This document shows, one piece after another, positions 33,999-42,188 of a stretch of 64,000 nucleotides of DNA. The stretch covers positions 1-64,000 of the forward strand of contig JAPYWH010000004.1 of NCBI GenBank assembly GCA_028276475.1. Reading direction: 5' to 3'. Made by a program: the position numbers and the translations under genes. Under the pieces are notes generated by a model. That model ran no database searches. It was given only the letters and a program-made list of their open reading frames with translations, and was not told the origin of the DNA. The DNA comes from Thermocrinis sp. (GTDB lineage Bacteria; Aquificota; Aquificia; Aquificales; Aquificaceae). The first letter of the stretch is position 1, and every line of letters begins with the position of its first letter.

Positions 33999-35152
33999 GC
34001 AAGGAACACTGGGCTTTAATCGCACTTTTGGTTAATCTACTGCAGTCCCTTGCCAAGTTTGTAGGTGGTATTTTATCCGGTAGTTTGTCTCTGATCGGGG
34101 AATCGGTTCATTCCCTCTCGGACTCCTTTGCCTCCGTGATCACATACATCTCCATAAAGTTCTCTAACAAAAAAACCGAGAGATTTCCCTACGGGCTTTA
34201 CAAGCTGGAAAACTTAGCCTCTGTGGTGATTTCTTTCTTTCTACTTTTGGCAAGCTACGAGATAATAAAGAGGGCTTTTTCCCAAAAAGTGGAAATAAAG
34301 GAAGAGTTTTGGGGCATTGGTGCGGGAATTGTGGTCTTTTCTCTCCTTAGCTCCCTTAGCCTTTCTATGCTGGAAAGGTGGGCGGGCAAAAGGTACAACT
34401 CTCCAGCCCTCATAGCGGACTCCTATCACACCCTAACGGATGCCTTTGGCTCCTCTTTGGTGCTTTTGAGCTTTGTAAGTGCTAAGCTTGGGTACCAGTT
34501 GGACAGATACTTTGCGATGGCTGTGAGCCTTTTGATCCTTTGGACTGCCATAAGCATACTCAAAAGGGAGTTTGCGGTGCTTTTGGATGTTTCCGCCGAC
34601 GAAAAAACCTTAGAGAGAATGAGGCAGATCATACTAGACTTTGAAAACATAAAGGAAATAAAACATCTTTATGTTAGGTCCTCTGGAGGAAGGCTCTTTG
34701 CGGATATTACGGTAGCCATAGAGGGTTGGAACTTCCACCACATTCATCAAACGGTGGATGCTTTGGAAGAAAGGCTAAAGAGGGAGATTCCTGGGTTGGA
34801 GATGGTCTTTATCCATTACGAACCGGTGGGAGGGATAAAGCCAAGGGTGGGAATACTTTTGGACGAGGAGCAAAAGGTTTCTTCCCACTTTGAAAACACC
34901 AAATACTTGGCCATATTCTCCGATGGGAAGAGGGAGCTTTTAAAGGAGATCTCTGGCGATGAAAGGGAGATATCTCAAATATTGGCAGAAAGTGGAGTGA
35001 ACATTGTAGTATGCGGGTGGCATCCCGAGGACCAAACCGCCAGGCTTAACATGAGCAGGGCGGGTATATTTGTGTGGGAGACAGAAGAAAAAAACCCATA
35101 CATAGCCCTTTCTCAGATAGCTAAATGTATAAGGGAGTGTAAGGATGGATGA
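33995..35152 (+). CDS. CDF cation efflux transporter with C-terminal NifX/NifB-like domain
   Basis: 'GESVHSLSDSFASV', 'ADSYHTLTDAFGSS'; C-terminus 'PRVGILLDEEQKVSSHFENTKYLAIF...VNIVVCGW'. Confidence 0.8.
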   Translation: MSKEHWALIALLVNLLQSLAKFVGGILSGSLSLIGESVHSLSDSFASVITYISIKFSNKKTERFPYGLYKLENLASVVISFFLLLASYEIIKRAFSQKVEIKEEFWGIGAGIVVFSLLSSLSLSMLERWAGKRYNSPALIADSYHTLTDAFGSSLVLLSFVSAKLGYQLDRYFAMAVSLLILWTAISILKREFAVLLDVSADEKTLERMRQIILDFENIKEIKHLYVRSSGGRLFADITVAIEGWNFHHIHQTVDALEERLKREIPGLEMVFIHYEPVGGIKPRVGILLDEEQKVSSHFENTKYLAIFSDGKRELLKEISGDEREISQILAESGVNIVVCGWHPEDQTARLNMSRAGIFVWETEEKNPYIALSQIAKCIRECKDG

Positions 35153-35564
35153 GGTCTTTTTGAAGGACGAACAAGAGACTATAAACTTTGGAAAAGAGTT
35201 TGCCAAAAGGCTAAAGGGGGATGAAGTAATATGCCTACTTGGAGACTTGGGGTCGGGCAAAACTACCTTCGTAAAAGGGCTGGCAGAAGGTTTAGGAATA
35301 AGGGAGGGCTATCAGATTAGAAGTCCCACCTTTACAATCGTCAATGAGTATCCCACCCAAAGGGGAAGGCTAATACACATAGACCTGTACAGGGTGGAGA
35401 ACTTTGATGTGGAGCAGTTTGTGGGGGAAGGCGTAGTGGTGGTGGAGTGGGCAAGGAACTTAGAGCTTTGCGATTGTATCCTTGAGTTTCTGTTTGAAGG
35501 AGATGGAAGAAGGGTAATGTTAAAATTTAACAAAAAGGAGGTGCGCTATGGACTTTCTGGGTAG
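35145..35564 (+). CDS. tsaE: tRNA threonylcarbamoyladenosine biosynthesis ATPase TsaE
   Basis: 'LLGDLGSGKTTFVKGLAEGLG', 'HIDLYRVEN'. Confidence 0.9.
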   Translation: MDEVFLKDEQETINFGKEFAKRLKGDEVICLLGDLGSGKTTFVKGLAEGLGIREGYQIRSPTFTIVNEYPTQRGRLIHIDLYRVENFDVEQFVGEGVVVVEWARNLELCDCILEFLFEGDGRRVMLKFNKKEVRYGLSG

Positions 35565-36393
35565 AGACCAATCACCCCTTACGCAGGAAGAGTGGTCCGC
35601 ATTAGAGGAGGCGGTTATAAGGGTGGCAAAGAATACCTTAGTTTGCAGAAGGTTTATGCCCGTGGTTGGTCCTATAGGTGCAGGGCATCAGGTTATATCT
35701 TACGATGTGTTTCTTGGGGTGGAGCCCGGTAGCTGTGAGGTGAGACCCGGAGAGGAAGCCCAAACCTGCGAGCCGGTTAGGGTAGGCAAAAGAATACACA
35801 TAGTTCTTCCCACCATCTATAAACCCTTCTCCATAAGCTGGAGGGACCTTGAACACTGGAGGCAGTTTAACCTGCCCATAGATACATCCACCGCGTCCGC
35901 CGCAGCCTTTGCCACCGCTGTGGCAGAAGACACTCTTATAATACACGGCAACAAAAAGCTGGGTATAGAAGGGCTTCTGACGGTGGAGGGGAGGCAAAGC
36001 ATCTCAATGAGCGACTGGGATGTGATGGGAAATGCCTTTAACGATGTGTCCTTGGGTGTGGTAAAGCTAACCGAAAGCGGATTTTTTGGTCCATACCATC
36101 TTCTTTTGAACCCAAAGGATTACTTCAAGCTAAACCGCGTCTATCACAACACAGGGCTCCTTGAGATAGAGCAGATAAAGAAAATAGTCAGTGAAGTTCA
36201 CACCTCCGCCATAGTGCCAGAGGGAAAGGCTATACTGGTCTCCGCCGGTCCCCAGAACATGGACATAGTGGTAGCCCTTGATGTGTCCCTTGCCTATGTG
36301 GAGACAACCAACATGGTTCATGAATTCAGGGTAATGGAAATTTTGGCACCAAGGATAAAACGTCCGGGTGCTATTTTAGTTATTGGTAAGTGA
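35548..36393 (+). CDS. Encapsulin-like (linocin M18/CFP29, HK97-fold) shell protein
   Basis: N-terminus 'MDFLGRDQSPLTQEEWSALEEAVIRVAKNTLVCRRF' matches encapsulin start; 'HGNKKLGIEGLL', 'GPYHLLLNPKDYFKL', C-terminal beta hairpin. Confidence 0.8.
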   Translation: MDFLGRDQSPLTQEEWSALEEAVIRVAKNTLVCRRFMPVVGPIGAGHQVISYDVFLGVEPGSCEVRPGEEAQTCEPVRVGKRIHIVLPTIYKPFSISWRDLEHWRQFNLPIDTSTASAAAFATAVAEDTLIIHGNKKLGIEGLLTVEGRQSISMSDWDVMGNAFNDVSLGVVKLTESGFFGPYHLLLNPKDYFKLNRVYHNTGLLEIEQIKKIVSEVHTSAIVPEGKAILVSAGPQNMDIVVALDVSLAYVETTNMVHEFRVMEILAPRIKRPGAILVIGK

Positions 36394-36943
36394 TCGCCTT
36401 CCAGAGGACTTCTGCCAACTCCTCCTCCAAGCCCGCCTCCCTTTCCATTATTCCACCCTCCACTAAAAGGAACGTTCTCTCCAAAGTGCCCACCACCACC
36501 GCTAAAGCCAACTCCCTTCTGACCTTGATAATTCCCTTCTTGAAACCTTCATCCATGAACTTCATCAGGGCGTCTTTAGGGAGGTTTTGAAAGTTCTTTA
36601 CCTCTTCAGCCCTCAGATAGTGGAACAAGTTTATGAACTTAAAAGCTTGCGGATTCTCAAAACAAAAGTTCAAGAATGTTTTTACAAGCTTGAAAAACCT
36701 GTTTTTTATTGATGTCTTCTCTTCAGCCACTGAGATCAGCTCTTCATACAGCCTTTCAGCGTATGTGGAGAAGAGGGTGCTAACGATCTGATCTTTACTA
36801 ACAAAGTGTCTGTATATGGCACCCTCTGTTATACCCACATCTTTAGCAATATCCTTTATGGTGGTCTCCCTTATGCCCTTTTCCGAAAACAGCTTGAGGG
36901 CGGATTCTAAAATTTTTTCTTTGGTGTTTTGATGGCGTGGCAC
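36380..36943 (-). CDS. TetR-family transcriptional regulator
   Basis: 'KEKILESALKLFSEKGIRETTIKDIAKDVGITEGAIYRHF'. Confidence 0.9.
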   Translation of the reverse strand: MPRHQNTKEKILESALKLFSEKGIRETTIKDIAKDVGITEGAIYRHFVSKDQIVSTLFSTYAERLYEELISVAEEKTSIKNRFFKLVKTFLNFCFENPQAFKFINLFHYLRAEEVKNFQNLPKDALMKFMDEGFKKGIIKVRRELALAVVVGTLERTFLLVEGGIMEREAGLEEELAEVLWKAITYQ

Positions 36944-36945
36944 AT

Positions 36946-38679
36946 TTATCTATTATACCTTTTTCTCCTAACAAACTCCCTTATTTCCTCCACAGTTCTC
37001 GTGTTTAAAATGTCCTCTTTCTTTGCCCATCCCCTTCTTGCCAAACCTAAACCGATCTTTAAATACCTTAGGTGGCTCGGTGCGTGGGCATCGGTTACTA
37101 TGGCAACGGGCGCGCCCTTTTCAACGCACTTTCTGACCATTTCTGGGGATAGGTCTGCCCTGAACGTGTTTAGCTCCAACGCGGTTCCTGTCTCCTTTGC
37201 CAAGTTTATTATCTGTTCCATGTTGAGAGGGTAGCCTTCTCTGCTTCCGTAAGCCTTTCCAGTGGGATGTCCTATTAAATTCACATAGGGGTTTTCTATC
37301 GCCCGCAAAATTCTACAGGTGTTATCCTGTCCAAAACGTGTATGTATGGAAGCCACCACAAAATCAAACTCCTCTAAAAATTCATTGGGAAGGTCCAAAC
37401 TGCCATCGGGAAGTATATCCACCTCGCACCCTTTAAGTATATAAAAGCCCTTTTTGTTATAGTAGCTGTTTAACCTCTCTATTACCTTCCACTGTTCCCT
37501 GTATCTTTGGACATCCAAACCCTTTGCCACCCTTGCGGAGGGGGAATGGTCTCCTATGACGATGTACTGCAATCCCAGCCTGTAGGCGGTCTCCGCCATT
37601 TCCTCAACGCTACCAAGCCCATCGCTCCAGTTGGTATGCATATGAAAATCGCCCTTTATATCTTCCCATTCCACAAGCCTTGGTAGCTTCCTCTCCAAGG
37701 CAAGCTCCACCTCTCCCACATTTTCCCTTAGCTCGGGCGGAGGACAATCCATACCAAGAAGTTCATAGACCTCTTCTTCCGTTCTTCCACCCAACCACTC
37801 CTCCGTATCTGCCCTAAAGACGCCGTATTCGCTCAACTTTAATCCCTTAGCTTTTGCTATATCCCTTATCCTAACATTGTGTTCCTTTGAACCCGTGAAG
37901 TATTGGAGGGCAGAGCCCCATTGATGGGGTTCAACAGTCCTGAAATCCGCCTGTTTTCCGTTTTTTAAAATCACACTGGACTTCGTTTCTCCCTTAAGTA
38001 GAATATCCTGAACTTCATCAAATTTAGTAAAGTGCTCATGCAGTGCGGACCAAAACCTTCTATCCGCAGAAACCAAGAGGTCTATATCTCCAACGGTTTC
38101 CTTTCTCCTCCTTAAGCTTCCCGCCAGCTCTATGTTTTGGTAAAGTTCCCCAACTTTTTTCATATGTTCTAAAAGCCTTTCGCCCAATTGATAAGCTTCT
38201 ATAAGGGACATACGCTCTTTACTCTTTTCATACAGTTCAAGCCCTCTCATTATGTTCTGTAATTTTTTCTCCCTTATACCGGGCAAGGTAGCAAGCATAC
38301 CACTTCTAACAGCCCTTAAAAAGTCATCCTTAGTTCTGACATTTAGCTTTTCGTAGGCTAACCTTAGGGTTTTTGGACCAATGCCGGGCACATCAAGAAG
38401 TTCAAGCAGATCCTCCGGCACTTGCTTTTTCAGCTCCTCGTATTTGGATATTTTCCCAGTTCTTAGATACTCCAATATTTTACTTACAGAAGATTCTCCT
38501 ATTCCGGGTATTTGGTATATCTTGCCAGTTTTAACCAACTCCTCCACATCCACTCCTAACTCAGAGAGGACCTCCGCCATCCTTCTGTAAGTGTTTATTC
38601 TGTAAGGATTTTCTCCTAAGAATTCCATAATGCCTGCCATCTTAGAGAATATTTCTGCGATCTCTTTATTCTTGGACAT
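36946..38679 (-). CDS. DNA polymerase X family with C-terminal PHP domain
   Basis: HhH motifs 'IPGIGESSVSKI', 'VPGIGPKTLRLAY'; 'ELAGSLRRRKETVGDIDLLV'; PHP 'GDFHMHTNWSDG'. Confidence 0.92.
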   Translation of the reverse strand: MSKNKEIAEIFSKMAGIMEFLGENPYRINTYRRMAEVLSELGVDVEELVKTGKIYQIPGIGESSVSKILEYLRTGKISKYEELKKQVPEDLLELLDVPGIGPKTLRLAYEKLNVRTKDDFLRAVRSGMLATLPGIREKKLQNIMRGLELYEKSKERMSLIEAYQLGERLLEHMKKVGELYQNIELAGSLRRRKETVGDIDLLVSADRRFWSALHEHFTKFDEVQDILLKGETKSSVILKNGKQADFRTVEPHQWGSALQYFTGSKEHNVRIRDIAKAKGLKLSEYGVFRADTEEWLGGRTEEEVYELLGMDCPPPELRENVGEVELALERKLPRLVEWEDIKGDFHMHTNWSDGLGSVEEMAETAYRLGLQYIVIGDHSPSARVAKGLDVQRYREQWKVIERLNSYYNKKGFYILKGCEVDILPDGSLDLPNEFLEEFDFVVASIHTRFGQDNTCRILRAIENPYVNLIGHPTGKAYGSREGYPLNMEQIINLAKETGTALELNTFRADLSPEMVRKCVEKGAPVAIVTDAHAPSHLRYLKIGLGLARRGWAKKEDILNTRTVEEIREFVRRKRYNR

Positions 38680-39616
38680 CTTGCATCAGCTTAAAAGCCT
38701 TTTTGTTCTTTGAATGACCTAAAACACCCAAGAACTTTTTTATCCCCTCCACATAAATTTCCACAGGTTCCCTTGTGGGCTTGTCCAAGGTTATTGTATC
38801 CCCTACTTTAAGGTTGTATAGTTCTCCTAAAGTAATTTTGGTATAGCCAAGTTTTACGCTTATATGCAAAGGCGCTCCGAGTATAGCCTTCAGTAGCTTT
38901 TCATAATCCTCGGGACTCCTTTCAAGGACACCCTTTAGAATTTCCTTATAGGGTTCTATTCCCTCCTGAGGTATGGCAAACAAAACGTAGCCGTCGCCCC
39001 CTTCCAGACTAACCGTAAGCCTTAAAACTATGTATTTTTCCTTCGGTCTTGCAAACATAAGTATGGCTGGGTTTGTTTCTATACCTATTGGAACTGGTTG
39101 CACGTTCATAATAGTTCGCCAGGCTTCCTCCAACTCCGCATACATAACCCTAAGCACTCTTTCTATTATTCTCATCTCCACCTTTGTGAATTCCTTCCCC
39201 TCAATCTTGTAAGGTTTGGCAGAACCACCAAAGACGTTGCTTACAACCATGTATATTAGCTTTGGGTCAAGGATGATCATAAAATTGCCTTTGAAGGGAT
39301 GGAGGTTGAAATAACCCACCGCTGAGGGAGAGGGGAGCTTTGAAATAAGCTCACTGAACCTCACAGAACTTACGCCCTCCTTTATTATCGTTGGCACACC
39401 CGCTATTACTGAAACTAAACCCCTTTTTATACCGCTCGCCCATCTTTCAAAAACAAGCTCCAAGCTTGGCAATCTTCCTGCGTATATATGCTCTAATGCT
39501 GATACATCAAAGGGTTGAACCTCTTTGTCAGTTTTTACCTCTTTTCTCTCCTCCTCCTTTCCGAGGGTCTTTAGGAGTAGGTTTATCTCCTCTTGGGATA
39601 AAAGCTGTTCATCCAT
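38666..39616 (-). CDS. fliM: Flagellar motor switch protein FliM
   Basis: N-terminal 'LLSQEEINLLL' CheY-binding motif; C-terminal SPOA domain. Confidence 0.9.
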   Translation of the reverse strand: MDEQLLSQEEINLLLKTLGKEEERKEVKTDKEVQPFDVSALEHIYAGRLPSLELVFERWASGIKRGLVSVIAGVPTIIKEGVSSVRFSELISKLPSPSAVGYFNLHPFKGNFMIILDPKLIYMVVSNVFGGSAKPYKIEGKEFTKVEMRIIERVLRVMYAELEEAWRTIMNVQPVPIGIETNPAILMFARPKEKYIVLRLTVSLEGGDGYVLFAIPQEGIEPYKEILKGVLERSPEDYEKLLKAILGAPLHISVKLGYTKITLGELYNLKVGDTITLDKPTREPVEIYVEGIKKFLGVLGHSKNKKAFKLMQDVQE

Positions 39617-39618
39617 GA

Positions 39619-41130
39619 TTAGCCTTTACTCTTTAACCAGGCTTTTATGATCTTAGCTATCTTTTGGGGTTCTTCCTTTGCCAACTTGGAGATGGCTTCT
39701 ATACTTGCCACTTCTTTTGCCTTTATCCTTATCTCTTCAACCCCTGCCAATTCTTCCAGCTCGGAGGGAACTGATGTAGGAACGGGTGGCATGTAAGCGG
39801 TGGGGGCTGGCTTTTTCTTTAGTCTCCTCAAGGCAATGAGAAGGGCTACAAAGGATACCAAACTAAACACAAGCAACGCAGCCCACTTTATATACTCTGC
39901 GTAAGAAATGGGTGGCTTTTCCATCTCTGGTTTCTTGAAGGGGACAGAAACCACGTTCAGCACATCACCCCTGTTTGGGTCTATACCTGCGGATGCCTGA
40001 ACCATCTGTTTTACCTTTTCCAAATCTACGCCTTTAAGGTTGCTGTCTATCATCACACCCACGTTTAACCTTCTGACCTTTATCAGAGGGTCTTGAGTAT
40101 ATACCTCTTTCTTGCTAACTTCGTAGTTGGTTATGGTTTCGCTCTTTTCTGAAGTTAATGGTCCTCCGGCACCCTGCACTGCACCCGCACCCGGGGGAAC
40201 ATTGGCGCCCGCACCCGGCACTCCCCCAACAACCGCCCCGAAGGTTCTCTCCTTTTTCTTCTGCTGACTGACTATGGCTGTCATGTCCGGGTCGTAGATC
40301 TCTTCTTTTTGTTCCCTCTTGGTAAAGTCTATGTCTGCGGAGACCTTTACCTTAACGGTGCCCATGCCTAAGGCTTCCTCCAGGGTCCTTTGAATCTTCC
40401 TCTCAAGGTTCTTCTCAAACTCTGCCTTTAGCTTAAGCTCCTTATCTTTTAAAATTTCATCTTCTTCAATCAATGCGGTAAGGTCTCGCCCCTTGTCATC
40501 CACCACAACCACCTTCTTTGGGCTCAGTCTTGGGACGCTCAGGGCAACCAAGTTTCTTATTGCTTTTACTTGCTCTGGCGACAGCTCATGCCCGGGTTTT
40601 AACCTTATCAGAACACTGGCGGTGGGCTCATCTTCCTCCCTTAAGAATATGGACTTTTCTGGCATGCCAATGTTTACCTTTGCATAATCAACTCCCTCAA
40701 TTCTCATTATGGTCCTTGCCAACTCTCCCTCCACCGCCCGCTTGAAATTTACCTGATTTTGAAAATCTGAGACACCAAAACGCTCCTTATCAAAGACCTC
40801 ATAGCCCACTATACCCTTGCTAGGAACTCCCTTAGCAACAAGCTTTAGCCTCAGGTCTCTTGCCTTGTCCTCTGGCACAAAAATGGTGGAACCATCTGGG
40901 CTCAGCTTGTATTTAATGCCCTCTTTATCCAGCTCAGAAAGAACTGCGTTTAGATCCTCACCGCTTAATCCTCCGTAGAGGACCACATAGTTGGGTGTTC
41001 CCGCATAGAAAAGAAGCAAAGAGAGTAGGGTTAGAACCGCAAGGGGCACACCAACAACGAGAACCTTTTGGGAAGTGCTAAGGGAGAGGAACTTTTCCTT
41101 CAACTGGTTCAAGGTGTCCTGCCAAGCCAT
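39619..41130 (-). CDS. fliF: Flagellar MS-ring protein FliF
   Basis: 'YVVLYGGLSGEDLNAVLSELDKEGIKYKL', two TM helices, C-terminal 'KIAKIIKAWLKSKG'. Confidence 0.92.
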   Translation of the reverse strand: MAWQDTLNQLKEKFLSLSTSQKVLVVGVPLAVLTLLSLLLFYAGTPNYVVLYGGLSGEDLNAVLSELDKEGIKYKLSPDGSTIFVPEDKARDLRLKLVAKGVPSKGIVGYEVFDKERFGVSDFQNQVNFKRAVEGELARTIMRIEGVDYAKVNIGMPEKSIFLREEDEPTASVLIRLKPGHELSPEQVKAIRNLVALSVPRLSPKKVVVVDDKGRDLTALIEEDEILKDKELKLKAEFEKNLERKIQRTLEEALGMGTVKVKVSADIDFTKREQKEEIYDPDMTAIVSQQKKKERTFGAVVGGVPGAGANVPPGAGAVQGAGGPLTSEKSETITNYEVSKKEVYTQDPLIKVRRLNVGVMIDSNLKGVDLEKVKQMVQASAGIDPNRGDVLNVVSVPFKKPEMEKPPISYAEYIKWAALLVFSLVSFVALLIALRRLKKKPAPTAYMPPVPTSVPSELEELAGVEEIRIKAKEVASIEAISKLAKEEPQKIAKIIKAWLKSKG

Positions 41131-41133
41131 GGC

Positions 41134-41415
41134 TTAAACCTGCATCCTGTTTAACTCTTGAAAGGCTTCCACCAGCTTGTTCCTAACCTGAATGAGCAGG
41201 TTCAGGGCAATGCCCGCCTTTTCAAACTCAACCACCATCTGATGCAGGGGTATGTCCGCACCTTTTAGCACCGCATCCTTTATGGCTTCAGCCTTCTGCT
41301 GTTCCTGATTGACCCAGTGAATGAACTTGGAAAGTTCGTCCAGAAAGCCCGGGGAACCTGCCTTTGCCCTTCCTCTTTCTGGGCTGATAGTAAGATTTAT
41401 AGGCTTTATCTCCAT
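41134..41415 (-). CDS. fliE: Flagellar hook-basal body protein FliE
   Basis: Small protein ending 'IALNLLIQVRNKLVEAFQELNRMQV'. Confidence 0.85.
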   Translation of the reverse strand: MEIKPINLTISPERGRAKAGSPGFLDELSKFIHWVNQEQQKAEAIKDAVLKGADIPLHQMVVEFEKAGIALNLLIQVRNKLVEAFQELNRMQV

Positions 41416-41819
41416 AGCTCTAAGGTCCTCTGGGCTATTTCCCTGGTGGCGTAAAAGGCGTTTAGGTTTGCCTCATAACTTCTAACTGCAGTTATCATGT
41501 CTGCCATTTCCTTTACAAGCTCCACGTTGGGTTTTTGCACATAACCTTCCTGGTTTGCCCTTGGGTTTGTAGGGTCGTAAACTAATCTAAAGGGCTCGTT
41601 GGATTGCCGGATTTCCACCACCCTTACGGGCACCTCTCCCATGGATAGATTTTTGGGGTCCTCAAGGGCTTGAAAAACAACTTCCAGCTTTCTGAAGGGT
41701 TCGCCGTTTGCCCTGTAAGATTCGTAATTGGCCAAGTTGGAGGCTACCACGTTCATCCTCACCCTCTGGGCATACATACCGCTGGCGGATATGTTAAAGG
41801 CACGGAAAAGGTCGTTCAT
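41406..41819 (-). CDS. flgC: Flagellar basal-body rod protein FlgC
   Basis: 'FNISASGMYAQRVRMNVVASNLANYES', 'PNVELVKEMADMITAVRSYEANLNAF'. Confidence 0.92.
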   Translation of the reverse strand: MNDLFRAFNISASGMYAQRVRMNVVASNLANYESYRANGEPFRKLEVVFQALEDPKNLSMGEVPVRVVEIRQSNEPFRLVYDPTNPRANQEGYVQKPNVELVKEMADMITAVRSYEANLNAFYATREIAQRTLELWR

Positions 41820-42187
41820 TGCCTACCCTCCTTTATTATGTTGTTTAGCTCATCCACACTGCCCCTTATCATCCTCATGTATGCTTCGTAAGCGACCCTG
41901 TTTTGGGTAAGCTTTGCCATCTCCTCCTCAAGGCTAACATTGTTAAAATCATTACCCACGAGCCTTCTTTGAACCTCTACCACCTTAAACCCCTCTCCAC
42001 TTTTGGGGTTTATATGCCTTTCCCTCGTGATTTTTAGCTTGCCCACACTTTCTTCCTCCATGACCACATCCTTTGCCCTGTAGTTGGGTGTGTCCGCGTT
42101 GGCTATGTTGCTCAGGATCACCTTGTGCCTTTTCCATACAAAGCTCAGGTGTGGCAGAACCTTGTCAATGCCCTTGAAAATATCCAT
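41816..42187 (-). CDS. flgB: Flagellar basal-body rod protein FlgB
   Basis: 'VILSNIANADTPNYRAKDV', followed by flgC. Confidence 0.9.
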   Translation of the reverse strand: MDIFKGIDKVLPHLSFVWKRHKVILSNIANADTPNYRAKDVVMEEESVGKLKITRERHINPKSGEGFKVVEVQRRLVGNDFNNVSLEEEMAKLTQNRVAYEAYMRMIRGSVDELNNIIKEGRQ

Positions 42188-42188
42188 A

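Noticed and set aside
35548-36393. Encapsulin cargo next to the shell gene
   Set aside because: No neighbouring ORF ends with a recognisable targeting peptide; SOD and cytochrome c peroxidase in the window have ordinary C-termini.
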